Assembly: GCA_963755705.1 (NCBI GenBank)
Contig: CAVWKW010000001.1
Location: 1,550,001 to 1,614,000 of the forward strand
DNA from: JBARDN01 sp963755705
GTDB lineage: Bacteria > Desulfobacterota > Binatia > Binatales > Binataceae
Direction of reading: 5' to 3'
Length of the DNA: 64,000 bases
Part shown: in pieces, positions 7,656 to 16,037 of the stretch
Layout: each line of letters opens with the position of its first letter
How positions within the stretch are numbered: the stretch's first letter is position 1
Translations under genes and position numbers: made by a program
Notes under the pieces: generated by a model
What the model was told of the DNA's origin: nothing
The model's database searches: none
Seen by the model: only the letters and a program-made list of their open reading frames with translations

Positions 7656-8294
7656 TCAGCCGGTCGGGCTAGAGCCATGGGCCCTGACCGGGAACGGCTC
7701 TCGCCAGGCTTCGAGTTCGTTCAGGCGTTCGTGCCAGCGCCGCACTTCGGGAAACTCGTTGAGCGGCATGCGGGCGGTTTCGGCGTATGGGAGCACCCCT
7801 GCGACGGAGAAATCGGCCACCGTCAGACCGTCGCCCACCAGCCATTGGCGGCCGGCAAGATGGCCGTTCAGCACGCCGGCGAATCGCCGGAACCCGACGA
7901 GCGCCTGATCCACAATCGACGGATCTGCCGGGCCCAAACCGAAGCGAGGCTTGATGACGTGCTCGAAATAGAGCTCGCCACCGTGCCGGTTGAAGTGCTG
8001 GGCGTTCCAGCTCAGCCAGCGGATCACGTCGATCTGCCTGTCTGTATCTCGCGGCCATAGGTTTGAGCCCGACCGCATGGCCAGGTGGCACAGGACTGCG
8101 TCGGTCTCCCAAATGATTCGATCGTTATCGACCAAGGTCGGAACCTTGCCGTTGGGATTGACGGCCAGAAAGGCCGGCGTCTGCTGCTCACCCTTAGCCA
8201 GATCCAGATAGACGAACTCGACCGGCGACTTCAGATGCCGGGCTACCGCGCATGCTTTGCGCGGATTGAGCACGTCTGAATAGTAGAGCTTCAT
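7656..8294 (-). CDS. Glutathione S-transferase family protein
   Basis: A 212-residue GST. The thioredoxin-fold domain (residues 1-80) begins MKLYYSDVLNPRKACAVARH and contains the cis-proline region 'NPNGKVPTLVDNDRIIWETDAV', where the ETDAV Glu/Asp-Ser equivalent holds the glutathione gamma-glutamyl group. The all-helical C-terminal domain has the 'LVGDGLTVADFSVAG' N-capping box. The ATG at 8294 is preferred over an upstream in-frame ATG because it has an AGGT site and begins the conserved fold. Probable role: conjugation or reduction of electrophiles. A second, different GST lies just upstream in the same orientation; separated by 111 bases, they may be co-transcribed. Confidence 0.9.
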   Translation of the reverse strand: MKLYYSDVLNPRKACAVARHLKSPVEFVYLDLAKGEQQTPAFLAVNPNGKVPTLVDNDRIIWETDAVLCHLAMRSGSNLWPRDTDRQIDVIRWLSWNAQHFNRHGGELYFEHVIKPRFGLGPADPSIVDQALVGFRRFAGVLNGHLAGRQWLVGDGLTVADFSVAGVLPYAETARMPLNEFPEVRRWHERLNELEAWREPFPVRAHGSSPTG

Positions 8295-8405
8295 GTCGCT
8301 ACCTTTCACCGAGGCTCGCCACGCCGACATTGTCGTTCACCTCACGGACAGGCATGGCCGGTGATGACATTCTTGTCGCTGACCCGCCTTGCGGAAGGCG
8401 ACGAC

Positions 8406-9014
8406 TTAGGCTTTTGCGCTGGGGCGGCTCGATACTGCGTCGTGCCAGCGCTTGAGGTTCTTCTGCTCGGGCGTAATCTTGATGCCGGTAGTGCGTCCGA
8501 AGTCGATCCCGATGAGCGCCGTGATATCCGCGATCGAGTAGCGATCTCCCGCGATGAACTGCCGGTTCGCAAGTTCCTTGTCGAGCCATTCGAGCCGCTT
8601 CAGCGCCGCCGCATGGCAAATCTCTCCGTACTCTTTCGATTGCGGGATACGTCCCTTGAAGAATTCGCTGGTGTTGCGAAACGCGCCGGCCGCCATCCCG
8701 AGAATCTCGAATTCCATCCGCCGATTCCACATCTCGACCACGGCCTTGTCCTTCGCGTCCACGCCGAACAGCGCGGGCTCGGGCTTCTGCGCCTCAAAGT
8801 ACTTGCAGATCGCGACCGACTCGGCGATATGCGTTCCGTCGTCGAGCTCGAGCACGGGCACGCCGCCCATCGGATTGATCTTGAGGAACTCGGGTTTGCG
8901 GTTATCGCCGGTGGCGAGGTTCACCTGCTCGAGGGGAACCTGGATTCCCTTTTCGGCAAGAAAGACACGCACGCGGCGCGGATTTGGGGCTTGGGTAAAT
9001 TCGTAGAGTTTCAT
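8406..9014 (-). CDS. Glutathione S-transferase family protein
   Basis: A 202-residue GST distinct from its neighbour. The N-terminal domain begins MKLYEFTQAPNPRRVRVFL and carries 'NPMGGVPVLELDDGTHIAESVAI', with the cis-Pro and the E-S pair that bind glutathione. The helical domain has 'FIAGDRYSIADITAL' with the conserved aspartate. The NPRRVR catalytic position, where Ser or Cys is expected in beta/omega classes, is Asn-Pro-Arg, as in the family near yeast Gtt-like and bacterial 'yfcG' relatives. Substrate cannot be told from sequence. Upstream of the ATG there is no strong ribosome binding site. Confidence 0.9.
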   Translation of the reverse strand: MKLYEFTQAPNPRRVRVFLAEKGIQVPLEQVNLATGDNRKPEFLKINPMGGVPVLELDDGTHIAESVAICKYFEAQKPEPALFGVDAKDKAVVEMWNRRMEFEILGMAAGAFRNTSEFFKGRIPQSKEYGEICHAAALKRLEWLDKELANRQFIAGDRYSIADITALIGIDFGRTTGIKITPEQKNLKRWHDAVSSRPSAKA

Positions 9015-9069
9015 ATCGGTTGCAATTTAAAACTGTACCGCCGCCGCGTCAAGCACGCGCATTCCGCAT

Positions 9070-9489
9070 TCAGCGCGCGATCCGCATCTGCACCGTATCG
9101 GTGAAGGGAAAAATGGCTGACGGAAACAGCCCGCCGACGAACTGGAAATTATACCGGACCGTTACCTGGACCAGGCTGCCCGGCTGATTGTTGGGTGTCC
9201 ACGCCGCGGTGGTCGAGAGGTTCGCGGGGTTGAGACCGGTCGCGAGGCTTTGCGCGTATGCCTGGAGTTGGCTCGAGGTGGCGGGCGACGTACTGGTGCT
9301 GCCCCGAACCATCGCATAGCGTGCGGTCTGGCTGGCGGCGTACGACACGAAGTCATAGGCATACATCGCGGCAGAAAATTCGATCATTCCGATCAGAAGG
9401 GTAAGAAATACCGCGCCGACGATCGCGAACTCGGTGGTTGCCTGTCCGCTGCTACGGCGGCGAGCGCTCCTTCTGGCTCGTCCGCTCAC
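9070..9489 (-). CDS. TadE-like pilus assembly/pseudopilin protein
   Basis: A 139-residue TadE family protein: a short basic N-terminus (SGRARRSARRRSSGQATTEFA), then one hydrophobic helix 'IVGAVFLTLLIGMIEFSAA' followed by a periplasmic domain. The GxxxxEFA/GQATTEF motif matches the prepilin-like processing region of TadE pseudopilins, which are cut by the TadV peptidase and support Flp pilus secretion. GTG 9489 is chosen because it overlaps the stop of the upstream tadE-like gene as GTGA, a coupling arrangement; longer open frame upstream is only shadow. It is the last gene of a three-gene TadG-TadE-TadE set. Confidence 0.82.
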   Translation of the reverse strand: MSGRARRSARRRSSGQATTEFAIVGAVFLTLLIGMIEFSAAMYAYDFVSYAASQTARYAMVRGSTSTSPATSSQLQAYAQSLATGLNPANLSTTAAWTPNNQPGSLVQVTVRYNFQFVGGLFPSAIFPFTDTVQMRIAR

Positions 9490-9950
9490 TGCACGCGCAA
9501 CGTTGCCTGCCCGGTCATCGTGAAGGCGGCAGGAAGTCCCGGATAGTTGACCAGGGTCGCGTAGGTCGCCGTGGTCTTTGCCTGCACGAACACCGCGAAC
9601 TGGCCGGAGGCGCAGGTGTTGCTGGTGCATGGCGTGGCGGCGCCGTTGGCGCATTCGCAGAAGTTGCTCGCGGTCGAGGCGAATGCGTTCGAGGGATAGA
9701 GCTTGTTGAACAGGCCGCTGGCCTGCACGTCGCTGGTCGCTGCCGATTGCATCCCGGTCAAGTCGCTATCGGTGGTGGTGGTCGCGCCATATTCGGCGGC
9801 CGCGTCGGCTGCGTGTTCGAGCGCGACGCTTAGATACATCATGCGTCCGGCCTCGACCACCGCCAGCAGGATAAACATCAGGATCGGAGCGACGAGCGCG
9901 GCTTCGAGGATACTCTGGCCGCGCGCGGCGTTATTCAGCCAGCGTCGCAT
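9486..9950 (-). CDS. TadE-like pilus assembly protein
   Basis: A 154-residue TadE-like protein beginning MRRWLNNAARGQSILEAALV, with the family GQSxxEAAL motif and one membrane helix 'PILMFILLAVVEAGRMMYLS'. The rest is an exported domain with four cysteines in CECANGAATPCTSNTC, likely disulfide-bonded. It overlaps the upstream tadG-like gene by 20 bases and the downstream tadE-like gene by 4, so the three are translationally coupled. TadE/F proteins are minor pilins of the Tad (Flp) secretion machine; the motor and secretin genes (tadA, rcpA) are not in this window. Confidence 0.82.
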   Translation of the reverse strand: MRRWLNNAARGQSILEAALVAPILMFILLAVVEAGRMMYLSVALEHAADAAAEYGATTTTDSDLTGMQSAATSDVQASGLFNKLYPSNAFASTASNFCECANGAATPCTSNTCASGQFAVFVQAKTTATYATLVNYPGLPAAFTMTGQATLRVQ

Positions 9951-11211
9951 TTTGGATCGGCGAGCCTCCTGCCAGCGACGAATAGTTGGCGTTCATCGTG
10001 ATGTTGCCGTTCACCATCAGGTCCTTGGCGACGATAATCGAATAGGCGGCGTTGCTGCCGCCGTTGTAGGTGAGGCCGGTAGTCGGAAAATACAGCGCAC
10101 CGGTGAAGTTCACCGTGTCGCCGCCATTGATGATGCTCGCGCCGCCGTTGGTCACCGAACGATCCTGGAAGAACAGGATTCCTTTGAGCGGTCCCGAGGT
10201 CGGCGCGCTGAGCGTCGCGGTAACAGTGCCATTGAGCGTAATCGGCCCGTAGCCGCTGCTGCCGGTGGTGTTGTAGAAGGTGACCCCGGTGCCGGTCAGA
10301 GTGCATCCGCCGTTGGCGAGCATCCCGCCGCCGGCCAGAACATAAACGCCGGGCGCAAAATTCGCCTTGGTGTTCCCGTTGAAGGTGATCCCCCCGCAGT
10401 AAACTCCCGGGCTCATCTGCACCGATTGGTTCGAGTTCACGATAAAATTGTTGTAGGTGCACGGACCTACGAACGGCGCCGGAACCCCCGCGAGCGGATC
10501 GGACACCGGCAGAATTCCGGTGATCGGCTTCGGAGTCAGCACCACATTCCCGTTGGCCAGAGTCTTGCCCACCACGCCGATCGCGCTGGCGGTGATCGTG
10601 ACGTTGCCGTTGGCGATCAGCGCCGTGCTGCTGCTCGAGTCGTCCAGGATTCCGCACTGCGACGTGATGTTGCCGTTGCCGTTGGCGGTGATCGCGCCGG
10701 ACGCTGAAGGATCCAGCACGTACATGCATCCATTTGCGTTCGCGGTCCCGGCAACCGCGCGCGCGCTTACGTCCATCGTTTTTATTCCGAGCAGGCTCAA
10801 GAACCAGGTCGGCTGCGGCTGATCGATAATCGCTTCGACATAGCTGTCGTTGCTGGTGAAGGCGCCGCTTTTGGGCGGATTGTTGATTGTGATTGTGGTG
10901 CCGGCCGCGGTGGTGAAGCCGTTGAGCGTGGCGTCGTTATCGCCTGCGGAGGCGGGACTTTCTGCATTGGTTATCAGCGCCGACGCGCCGGCAACCGCGG
11001 CCGCGTCCGCCGCGACCTGCATCCGTTGTTTCTGGCGTTCCATATAGCCGACATCCACCGCCAGCCCTGCGCCGACCAGGATCACCAGAATCGTGATCGC
11101 GAGCACGACCAGGACCTGGCCGGACGCGTTTGAACGAATCGCGAAGCGACCTCTCCCTTGCCCTCTCCTTGGACAGGGAGAGTGAATCAAACACCTCACG
11201 CAGTTACCCAT
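9931..11211 (-). CDS. TadG-like protein with NGN-repeat beta-helical domain
   Basis: A 426-residue protein starting with a TadG/Flp-type helix (SGQVLVVLAITILVILVGAG) and the family 'AADAAAVAGASAL' segment. The rest, about residues 100-426, is rich in Asn and Gly with repeated NGN/NGG units (ANGNGNIT, LIANGNVT, LANGNVVL, TFNGNTKA, MVNGNITMNAN), which suggests a right-handed beta-helix exported to the cell surface. The ATG 11211 follows an AGAGGG site at 5-6 bases. A CTCTCCC/GGGAGAG inverted repeat falls within the first codons, so a slightly later GTG or TTG start is possible. It probably tethers or decorates the pilus secretion apparatus. Confidence 0.78.
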   Translation of the reverse strand: MGNCVRCLIHSPCPRRGQGRGRFAIRSNASGQVLVVLAITILVILVGAGLAVDVGYMERQKQRMQVAADAAAVAGASALITNAESPASAGDNDATLNGFTTAAGTTITINNPPKSGAFTSNDSYVEAIIDQPQPTWFLSLLGIKTMDVSARAVAGTANANGCMYVLDPSASGAITANGNGNITSQCGILDDSSSSTALIANGNVTITASAIGVVGKTLANGNVVLTPKPITGILPVSDPLAGVPAPFVGPCTYNNFIVNSNQSVQMSPGVYCGGITFNGNTKANFAPGVYVLAGGGMLANGGCTLTGTGVTFYNTTGSSGYGPITLNGTVTATLSAPTSGPLKGILFFQDRSVTNGGASIINGGDTVNFTGALYFPTTGLTYNGGSNAAYSIIVAKDLMVNGNITMNANYSSLAGGSPIQNATLAE

Positions 11212-11354
11212 AGATCCCTCTGGAAGGGAGAGCATGGGGCGTGCCGTAACTGTGCTGTGCTTTGGTCGCCTGCGGCGGCCGTTTGTGCGCGAGAAGCGCA
11301 ATCGACTCGCCTCAGACTGCGACCAGTGTGTGCCAGAAACGAAACGCAGCCGGG

Positions 11355-11395
11355 CAAAAAGCATCGCGGCCGCGGCGAGTTCACGCCGCGGCCGC
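11355..11395 (-). terminator. Rho-independent terminator of the LLM-hydrolase operon
   Basis: A perfect 12-bp stem, GCGGCCGCGGCG with CGCCGCGGCCGC, and a six-base loop (11366-11395). Read on the minus strand it is followed by GATGC and a run of five T residues, 30 bases downstream of the hydrolase stop at 11426. This is the expected layout for an intrinsic terminator. Confidence 0.75.
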
Positions 11396-11425
11396 AATCA
11401 GAAAAGGTCTCGAGCTTATGCGCGA

Positions 11426-12211
11426 TCAGGATTTCAAAAAGTCGCGCACTGCTTTTACGAACGCCGGTTGCTGCTCGTACATCAGCATGTGCCCGGCTTG
11501 CTTGATCGTTTCGAGTTTCGCGCCCTTGATGCGGCTCAAGAACTCTTTCGCATAGACCGGCGGGATCAGCTTGTCGGACTCGCCCCACACCACCAGCGTC
11601 GGCACCTTGATTCGGTAGGCGCGTTTGGAGAGTCCGCGATCCGGAATCGGCCACAGGAACTTGCCTGCGGTCGCAAGCCGCTTCACGCGCTCGACGTACA
11701 TGACTTCGAGCGCTTTGAAGTCCTCCGGGATCGCGGTCATCATTTTCGCCGTCGGCGAGTTTGGATCGTGAAACAGCAGCCCCGCGATCTCGTTGAGTGG
11801 CGCGGCAAAGAAGTCGGGTATCGGATGCTCCTGAATCCAGAAGCCCGCAGGGCAGGCCAGCACCAGCTTTTTAGCGCGATGCGGATCGAGCGCCACCAGT
11901 TCCGCCGCGAGCATCCCGCCCATCGAATGGCCCAGGATATTGGCCTGCGGGATTTTCAGCTCGTCCATCAGCTCGTGATAGAACAGCGACGCGTCGGAGA
12001 CGTCATCGATATGCTCGGTCCCGGTCGATTCGCCGTAGCCCGGGAAGTGGGGCGCATAGACCTTGAAGTCGCGTCCGAGCTCTTCGAGAAAGGGCTCCTG
12101 CGGCATCAGCCCGCCCGCACCGTGCAGAAACAGAAGCGGCTCGCCGCCACTGCCGTACGTATGCAGCTCGATCGAGTATTTGCCGCCTTGGCTTTGATGA
12201 GTCGTAATCAT
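11426..12211 (-). CDS. Alpha/beta hydrolase
   Basis: A 261-residue serine hydrolase. The oxyanion-hole HGAGG is at residues 30-34, the nucleophile elbow GHSMGG puts Ser96 at the centre, the acid is in 'VVWGESDKLIPP', and the base is His in QAGHMLMYE. The fold matches MhpC/haloperoxidase-like C-C bond hydrolases and esterases. Its ATG overlaps the stop of the LLM monooxygenase as ATGA, so both proteins are made from one message in coupled fashion. This pairing suggests hydrolysis of an ester or ring-cleavage product made by the monooxygenase. The substrate is not known. Confidence 0.9.
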   Translation of the reverse strand: MITTHQSQGGKYSIELHTYGSGGEPLLFLHGAGGLMPQEPFLEELGRDFKVYAPHFPGYGESTGTEHIDDVSDASLFYHELMDELKIPQANILGHSMGGMLAAELVALDPHRAKKLVLACPAGFWIQEHPIPDFFAAPLNEIAGLLFHDPNSPTAKMMTAIPEDFKALEVMYVERVKRLATAGKFLWPIPDRGLSKRAYRIKVPTLVVWGESDKLIPPVYAKEFLSRIKGAKLETIKQAGHMLMYEQQPAFVKAVRDFLKS

Positions 12212-13512
12212 TTCGCGCTGCGCGCCTCCGCATGGGATGCAGCCATCGAGCGATTGGCCGCGCCGTTGGTCGGTTTGGAATCAAAATGGACCGCGGCCGG
12301 AACCGAGATCTCGTCCTGCGGCATCCGCTTGGGCGACCACTTGTCTTCGTACTCGCTCCACAGGTCGCGCACGTAAGGCGCGACTTCGGTCGCGAACAGG
12401 CTGGTGTTCTTGCGCACCAGCTCCGGCGGCATCGAGCCGATCTGCATCAGCGTCATCAGATGCCCGCAATGAATATGCTTCATCGCTTCGCGCAGGCGCT
12501 CGCGCACGGTCTTGGGCGACCCCGCGATCACGTAACCCTGCTCGACGAAGTCCTTCCACTTGAGGTCCTGCCGCACCATCGCGGCGCGGTCGCCGACCTG
12601 GCCCAGAATGCCGGCCTTGATCGTCTTGACGGTGCGGTAACCCGGCGCGTCGGCGAATCCGTCGTACACGTGCAGGCATCGGTTGAAGAAGTAGTCCATG
12701 TGCGGAGCGTAATCCTTTTCCGCCTGCTCGTCGGTTTCTGAGACCGCGACGATCTGCGCGAAGCCCATCGAGTAAGGATTGAGCTCCTTGCCCTTCTTGG
12801 CCATCACGTCCCAGTAGCCGTCAGCGACTTTCTTGCCCGCCAGGTATCCGAAGTAGGACAGGAAGCTGTACTGATAGTCGTGATTGGCGCAGAAGTCCCA
12901 GGTCTCGACCGAGCCGCCGCCCGGAATCCAGATCGGCGGATGCGGCTGCTGGACGGGGCGCGGCCACAGGTTGACGTAGCGCAGCTTGGTGTACTTGCCG
13001 TTGAAGGAAAAGATGTCCTTCTCTTTCCACGCCTTCACGATCAAGTCATGCGCCTCGTAGTAGCGCTCACGCAGTTGCGCGGGGACCACGCCGTAGCAGA
13101 AATTGTCGTCCATCGAGGTGCCGACCGGGAACCCCGCAACCAGGCGTCCGCCCGACATGACGTCGAGCATCGCGAATTCCTCCGCGACGCGAACCGGCGG
13201 ATTGTACAGAGCGATCGAGTTGCCCAGCACCACCAGGTTGGCGTTCTTGGTCCGCCGCGTGAGCGTGGCCGCCATCAGGTTCGGCGACGGCATCATCCCG
13301 TAGCCGTTCTGATGATGCTCGTTCACGCCCAGCGCGTCGAAGCCCATGCTGTCGGCGTATTCGAGCTGATCGAGATAATCGTTGTAGAGCTTGTGCCCGA
13401 CTTTCGGATCGTACAGGTTGCGCGGGATATCGACCCACACGCTGCGGTACTTGTCCTTGAAGTCTTCCGGCAGAAACCGGTACGGCATCAGATGGAACCA
13501 TGTGAACTTCAT
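12208..13512 (-). CDS. LLM-class flavin-dependent monooxygenase (luciferase-like)
   Basis: A 434-residue bacterial luciferase-like (TIM-barrel) flavin monooxygenase. Family phrases include 'EYADSMGFDALGVNEHH' near residue 52, 'LGNSIALYNPPVRVAEEFAM', 'GRLVAGFPVGT', and PIWIPGGGSVETW near 210. Such enzymes use FMNH2 or F420 to oxidise alkanals, alkanesulfonates, hydrocarbons or terpenes. Which flavin is used cannot be told here. It is the first gene of a two-gene unit with the alpha/beta hydrolase, and starts at ATG 13512 behind an AAGGAG site. A TetR gene follows on the same strand upstream, 30 bases away, so it probably heads or controls the set. The C-terminal tail from about residue 405 is Ala/Ser-rich and looks unstructured. 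Confidence 0.92.
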   Translation of the reverse strand: MKFTWFHLMPYRFLPEDFKDKYRSVWVDIPRNLYDPKVGHKLYNDYLDQLEYADSMGFDALGVNEHHQNGYGMMPSPNLMAATLTRRTKNANLVVLGNSIALYNPPVRVAEEFAMLDVMSGGRLVAGFPVGTSMDDNFCYGVVPAQLRERYYEAHDLIVKAWKEKDIFSFNGKYTKLRYVNLWPRPVQQPHPPIWIPGGGSVETWDFCANHDYQYSFLSYFGYLAGKKVADGYWDVMAKKGKELNPYSMGFAQIVAVSETDEQAEKDYAPHMDYFFNRCLHVYDGFADAPGYRTVKTIKAGILGQVGDRAAMVRQDLKWKDFVEQGYVIAGSPKTVRERLREAMKHIHCGHLMTLMQIGSMPPELVRKNTSLFATEVAPYVRDLWSEYEDKWSPKRMPQDEISVPAAVHFDSKPTNGAANRSMAASHAEARSAK

Positions 13513-13542
13513 GCGCTTTTCTCCTTGGCGTTCGCCGCGCGC

Positions 13543-14349
13543 CTACGAGGCCGAGGCGACCGCATCGGTCTCGTCCAAGACCCGCTCTTTAATATTTCGA
13601 TCCTTCAGATTTCGCTGCGTTATATTTCTGGCGCCGCCGTTGCGAGCCGCTCCCACAGACTTTGATTTGCGCTCGGCCGAAGGCTCGCCGGTGCGCGCGA
13701 CGCCATTGTGATTCCCGCCGGCAAGATGAGACTCGAGCGCCTCTTCAATAAAGTGCTCGGTCGACAGCCCGGTGACGTCGCGGAAGAAGCTGTCGTTGCC
13801 CATCAGCATGAAGGCGCCGTTGAGCGTCGCCCAGATGATCGCGGCGGTGCGCGTCACGCCCATCGGATGCGCGATAAGTCCCGCCTCGACCACGCGGCGG
13901 ATAGTCTTCTCGTATAGCGCGAAAATCTCGTGTCCCTGCGCCATCACGCGCCGGAAATGGCGCAGTTCGGACGGCCTCCGCAGGCGCTTTTCAAGCTGCG
14001 CGTAGCTTACGGATTGCTGCGAGATGAACAGCTCGCGCGATTCGCGCAAGTAGTCGAGGTAGGCTGCCGCGATTTCGTAAAGCTCTTTCAGCGGACTCAG
14101 GGTCTTGGCGTGAATCTCGGCGTAGCGGGCGCGCAGGCTTTCGCCGCGCTCGGCCACCAGCGTCAGGTACAGATCGTCGCGCGACGCGAAATAGAGATAA
14201 ATCGTGCCGACGGCGACCTCGGCCTCGCGCGCGACCATCTCGATCGTCGCGCCTTCGAGTCCGTGCCGCGCGAACACTCGCGCCGCTGCGGACAGAATCG
14301 CCTGCCCGCGAGCCTCGCGCTCGCGCCGATGCCGCTCGCGCACACTCAT
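13543..14349 (-). CDS. TetR/AcrR family transcriptional regulator
   Basis: A 268-residue regulator. The N-terminal helix-turn-helix (about residues 16-62) has the TetR pattern 'AILSAAARVFARHGLEGATI' followed by 'EAEVAVGTIYLYFASRDDLY'. The ligand domain (65-205) is typical, with an FISQQSVSY region. Residues 210-268 form an unusual Arg/Asn/Lys-rich tail (KSKSVGAARNG, NITQRNLKDRN) with no family equivalent. Lying 30 bases upstream of the LLM monooxygenase on the same strand, it likely controls that operon and itself. An inverted repeat 23 bases upstream of its ATG is a candidate operator. Confidence 0.88.
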   Translation of the reverse strand: MSVRERHRREREARGQAILSAAARVFARHGLEGATIEMVAREAEVAVGTIYLYFASRDDLYLTLVAERGESLRARYAEIHAKTLSPLKELYEIAAAYLDYLRESRELFISQQSVSYAQLEKRLRRPSELRHFRRVMAQGHEIFALYEKTIRRVVEAGLIAHPMGVTRTAAIIWATLNGAFMLMGNDSFFRDVTGLSTEHFIEEALESHLAGGNHNGVARTGEPSAERKSKSVGAARNGGARNITQRNLKDRNIKERVLDETDAVASAS

Positions 14350-14371
14350 CGCCGAACCACCGGCGTCATTG

Positions 14372-14387
14372 ATGAAGCATCATTCAT
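14372..14387 (-). promoter_or_regulatory. Candidate TetR operator upstream of the tetR gene
   Basis: A 16-bp inverted repeat, ATGAA-N6-TTCAT, starts 23 bases upstream of the tetR ATG in an otherwise unusually AT-rich patch that also contains GAATTC and a CAGAATAT segment. Length and position suit TetR-family autoregulation. The halves are short, so chance cannot be excluded. Confidence 0.35.
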
Positions 14388-14531
14388 ATTCTGAATTCTA
14401 GCTCATAGCGCGGAACTGCGCACCATGTCAAACCTCGCGCCGGTTGCGCGTTTCGTTGCCTCGGGAGCCAGGACCAGTCGCAGGTTTTCCCTAACCGGTC
14501 ATTCGGATTTTACTGTTACGAGCGGCTTGGG

Positions 14532-14860
14532 TGTCATTCCCGCGCGTGGCTGCCGCGCGAGGAATCCCGTGCTCGGCTTCGCGCTATTAGCAACGCGCGG
14601 ACGACTGCACGACCGCCTCGGGATTTCTCCCTTCGGTCGAAATGACGAGTGTGCGCTTGGTGCATGAGTAATGTGGGCGCGATGCAAAAGTATCCTGGCC
14701 TCAGCCGAGCCCCCAACCGTCATTCCGAGCCCCTTCGACGTTGCTCAGGGCAGGCTCCAGCGAGGAATCCCGAGGCGTCCATGCGCCAAGTTCACATCAC
14801 AAGCAGCGGCCCGGTCCGGGGATTCTTCGCGCGCGGCAGCCACGCGCGCAGGAATGACAC
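14532..14860. repeat. Two inverted copies of a REP-like palindrome
   Basis: The left copy (14532-14567) reads GTCATTCC followed by CGCGCG, a TGGCTGC loop, CGCGCG and AGGAATC; the right copy (14821-14860) is its inverse, GATTCTTCGCGCGCGGCAGCC then CGCGCGCAGGAATGAC. Between them are further 'GGAATCCCG' and 'TCATTCCGAG' pieces. The same core appears near 34,682, 47,626 and 63,417, so this is a dispersed REP/BIME-type family. No gene is apparent in 14,400-14,900. Confidence 0.65.
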
Positions 14861-14901
14861 ACGAGAGTTGGCTGCGGATTGCGCTTGACTCTCTCGCGCC
14901 T

Positions 14902-15020
14902 GCGGGTAGGCTCACATCTGATTCGTGTCGGGAAAGCCGGTGGAACACCGGCGCTGCCCCGCAACTGTGAGGTGAATCGCGACCGCGCGACGCCGAGCCA
15001 GACTACCGGGCGAATCAACG
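14902..15020 (+). promoter_or_regulatory. Cobalamin (B12) riboswitch
   Basis: The conserved core is all present in order: a GGGAA (14930-14934), GCCGGTGGAACACCGG, then GCTGCCCCGCAACTGTGA, the most diagnostic stretch, and GCCGAGCCAGACTACCGG near 14,991-15,008 closing the core. This is the adenosylcobalamin/methylcobalamin class. It lies about 120 bases upstream of the tonB-like gene, so B12 should turn down TonB expression. Riboswitch control fits TonB's part in outer-membrane B12 uptake, although no btuB is in the window. Confidence 0.9.
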
Positions 15021-15136
15021 GAGCCGTTACGACCTTCGCGGGTGAGGGAGGCTTCAGGCGCCGCGCGCCGCAATCGTTGTCTGCCAGGCGCGCCCGCTCC
15101 TGACGCGCATTCATCGCGAGGTGCGTCGGGAGCATT

Positions 15137-16018
15137 GTGGCGCACGAATCAAATCGATCAACCGACAATCGCGGCGATAATCTCTACAGGGATGCGCGCG
15201 GATACGCACTGCCGCCGCGTCACCTCGCGGCGATCGCCGGGTCTGTCGCGGCGCACGCCCTGATTCTGTGCGCGATCGTATTTCTCGCCGCGCGCGGCGT
15301 CCCGCAAGGCCATCAATGGGTGCTCGCCTACGTGATCGATCTGGGCACGGCGCACGGTATCGGCGGTGACATCGGCGGTTCGATGCCCGCACGGCTCGAC
15401 CCCGGACCAGCTTCGCCGCCGGAGGAAGCAACTCCGATAGACGCTGTACCGGCTGCGCGCCCAAAGCATCACGCGCGTCGGCGGGATTCCGTGCTCGCGT
15501 CCTTGCTTCCGCCCGAGCGGCCGATCGAGGCGGACTCAATCGATCGCGCCGACGATGAAACAATGCATCGAGATTCGAGTACGGCAGCGGCCCCGCCATC
15601 CGGCGCGAATCATTCGGAGACCGCCGCCATCGATCCAAATCATTCCGCGTCAGAAGGCGGATCGGGCGGGCAGGGCGGTGCGCCTGGCGCTGGTGTGGGT
15701 TCCGCTGCGGGCGACGGCACGGGCGGCACGACCATCGCCCGCGCGGACTACGATTCCGATCCGGCTCCGTTCTATCCTTCGCGTTCGCGGCGCCGGGGCG
15801 AGCAGGGCATCGTCACGCTGCACGTTCTGATCGCGGCAAACGGCGCGGTCGAGCGAGTCGAGTTGATCGCGAGCTCTGGATTTCGCGACCTCGACGACGC
15901 TGCCCTCGAGACGGTGCGCTCGCGATGGCGTTTCGTTCCGGCGCGGCGCGACGGGATCGCGTTCGAGAGCTGGGTAGTCGTGCCGATCCGCTTCGCGCTC
16001 ACCGAAGCTTCGAACTGA
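15137..16018 (+). CDS. tonB: TonB-like energy transducer
   Basis: A 293-residue protein with a single N-terminal helix (about residues 32-52, HLAAIAGSVAAHALILCAIV), a long Pro/Ser/Gly-rich periplasmic linker, and a C-terminal TonB domain at about 215-290: 'YPSRSRRRGEQGIVTLHVLI' then 'SSGFRDLDDAALETVRSRW' and FVVPIRFAL-type ending. TonB links the proton motive force (through ExbBD) to outer-membrane transporters. GTG 15137 has a GGGAG site five bases upstream. A cobalamin riboswitch lies in the leader, so this copy is probably dedicated to corrinoid uptake. No exbB, exbD or receptor gene is adjacent. Confidence 0.88.
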   Translation: MAHESNRSTDNRGDNLYRDARGYALPPRHLAAIAGSVAAHALILCAIVFLAARGVPQGHQWVLAYVIDLGTAHGIGGDIGGSMPARLDPGPASPPEEATPIDAVPAARPKHHARRRDSVLASLLPPERPIEADSIDRADDETMHRDSSTAAAPPSGANHSETAAIDPNHSASEGGSGGQGGAPGAGVGSAAGDGTGGTTIARADYDSDPAPFYPSRSRRRGEQGIVTLHVLIAANGAVERVELIASSGFRDLDDAALETVRSRWRFVPARRDGIAFESWVVVPIRFALTEASN

Positions 16019-16037
16019 AGAAAAGACCGCCGCCATT

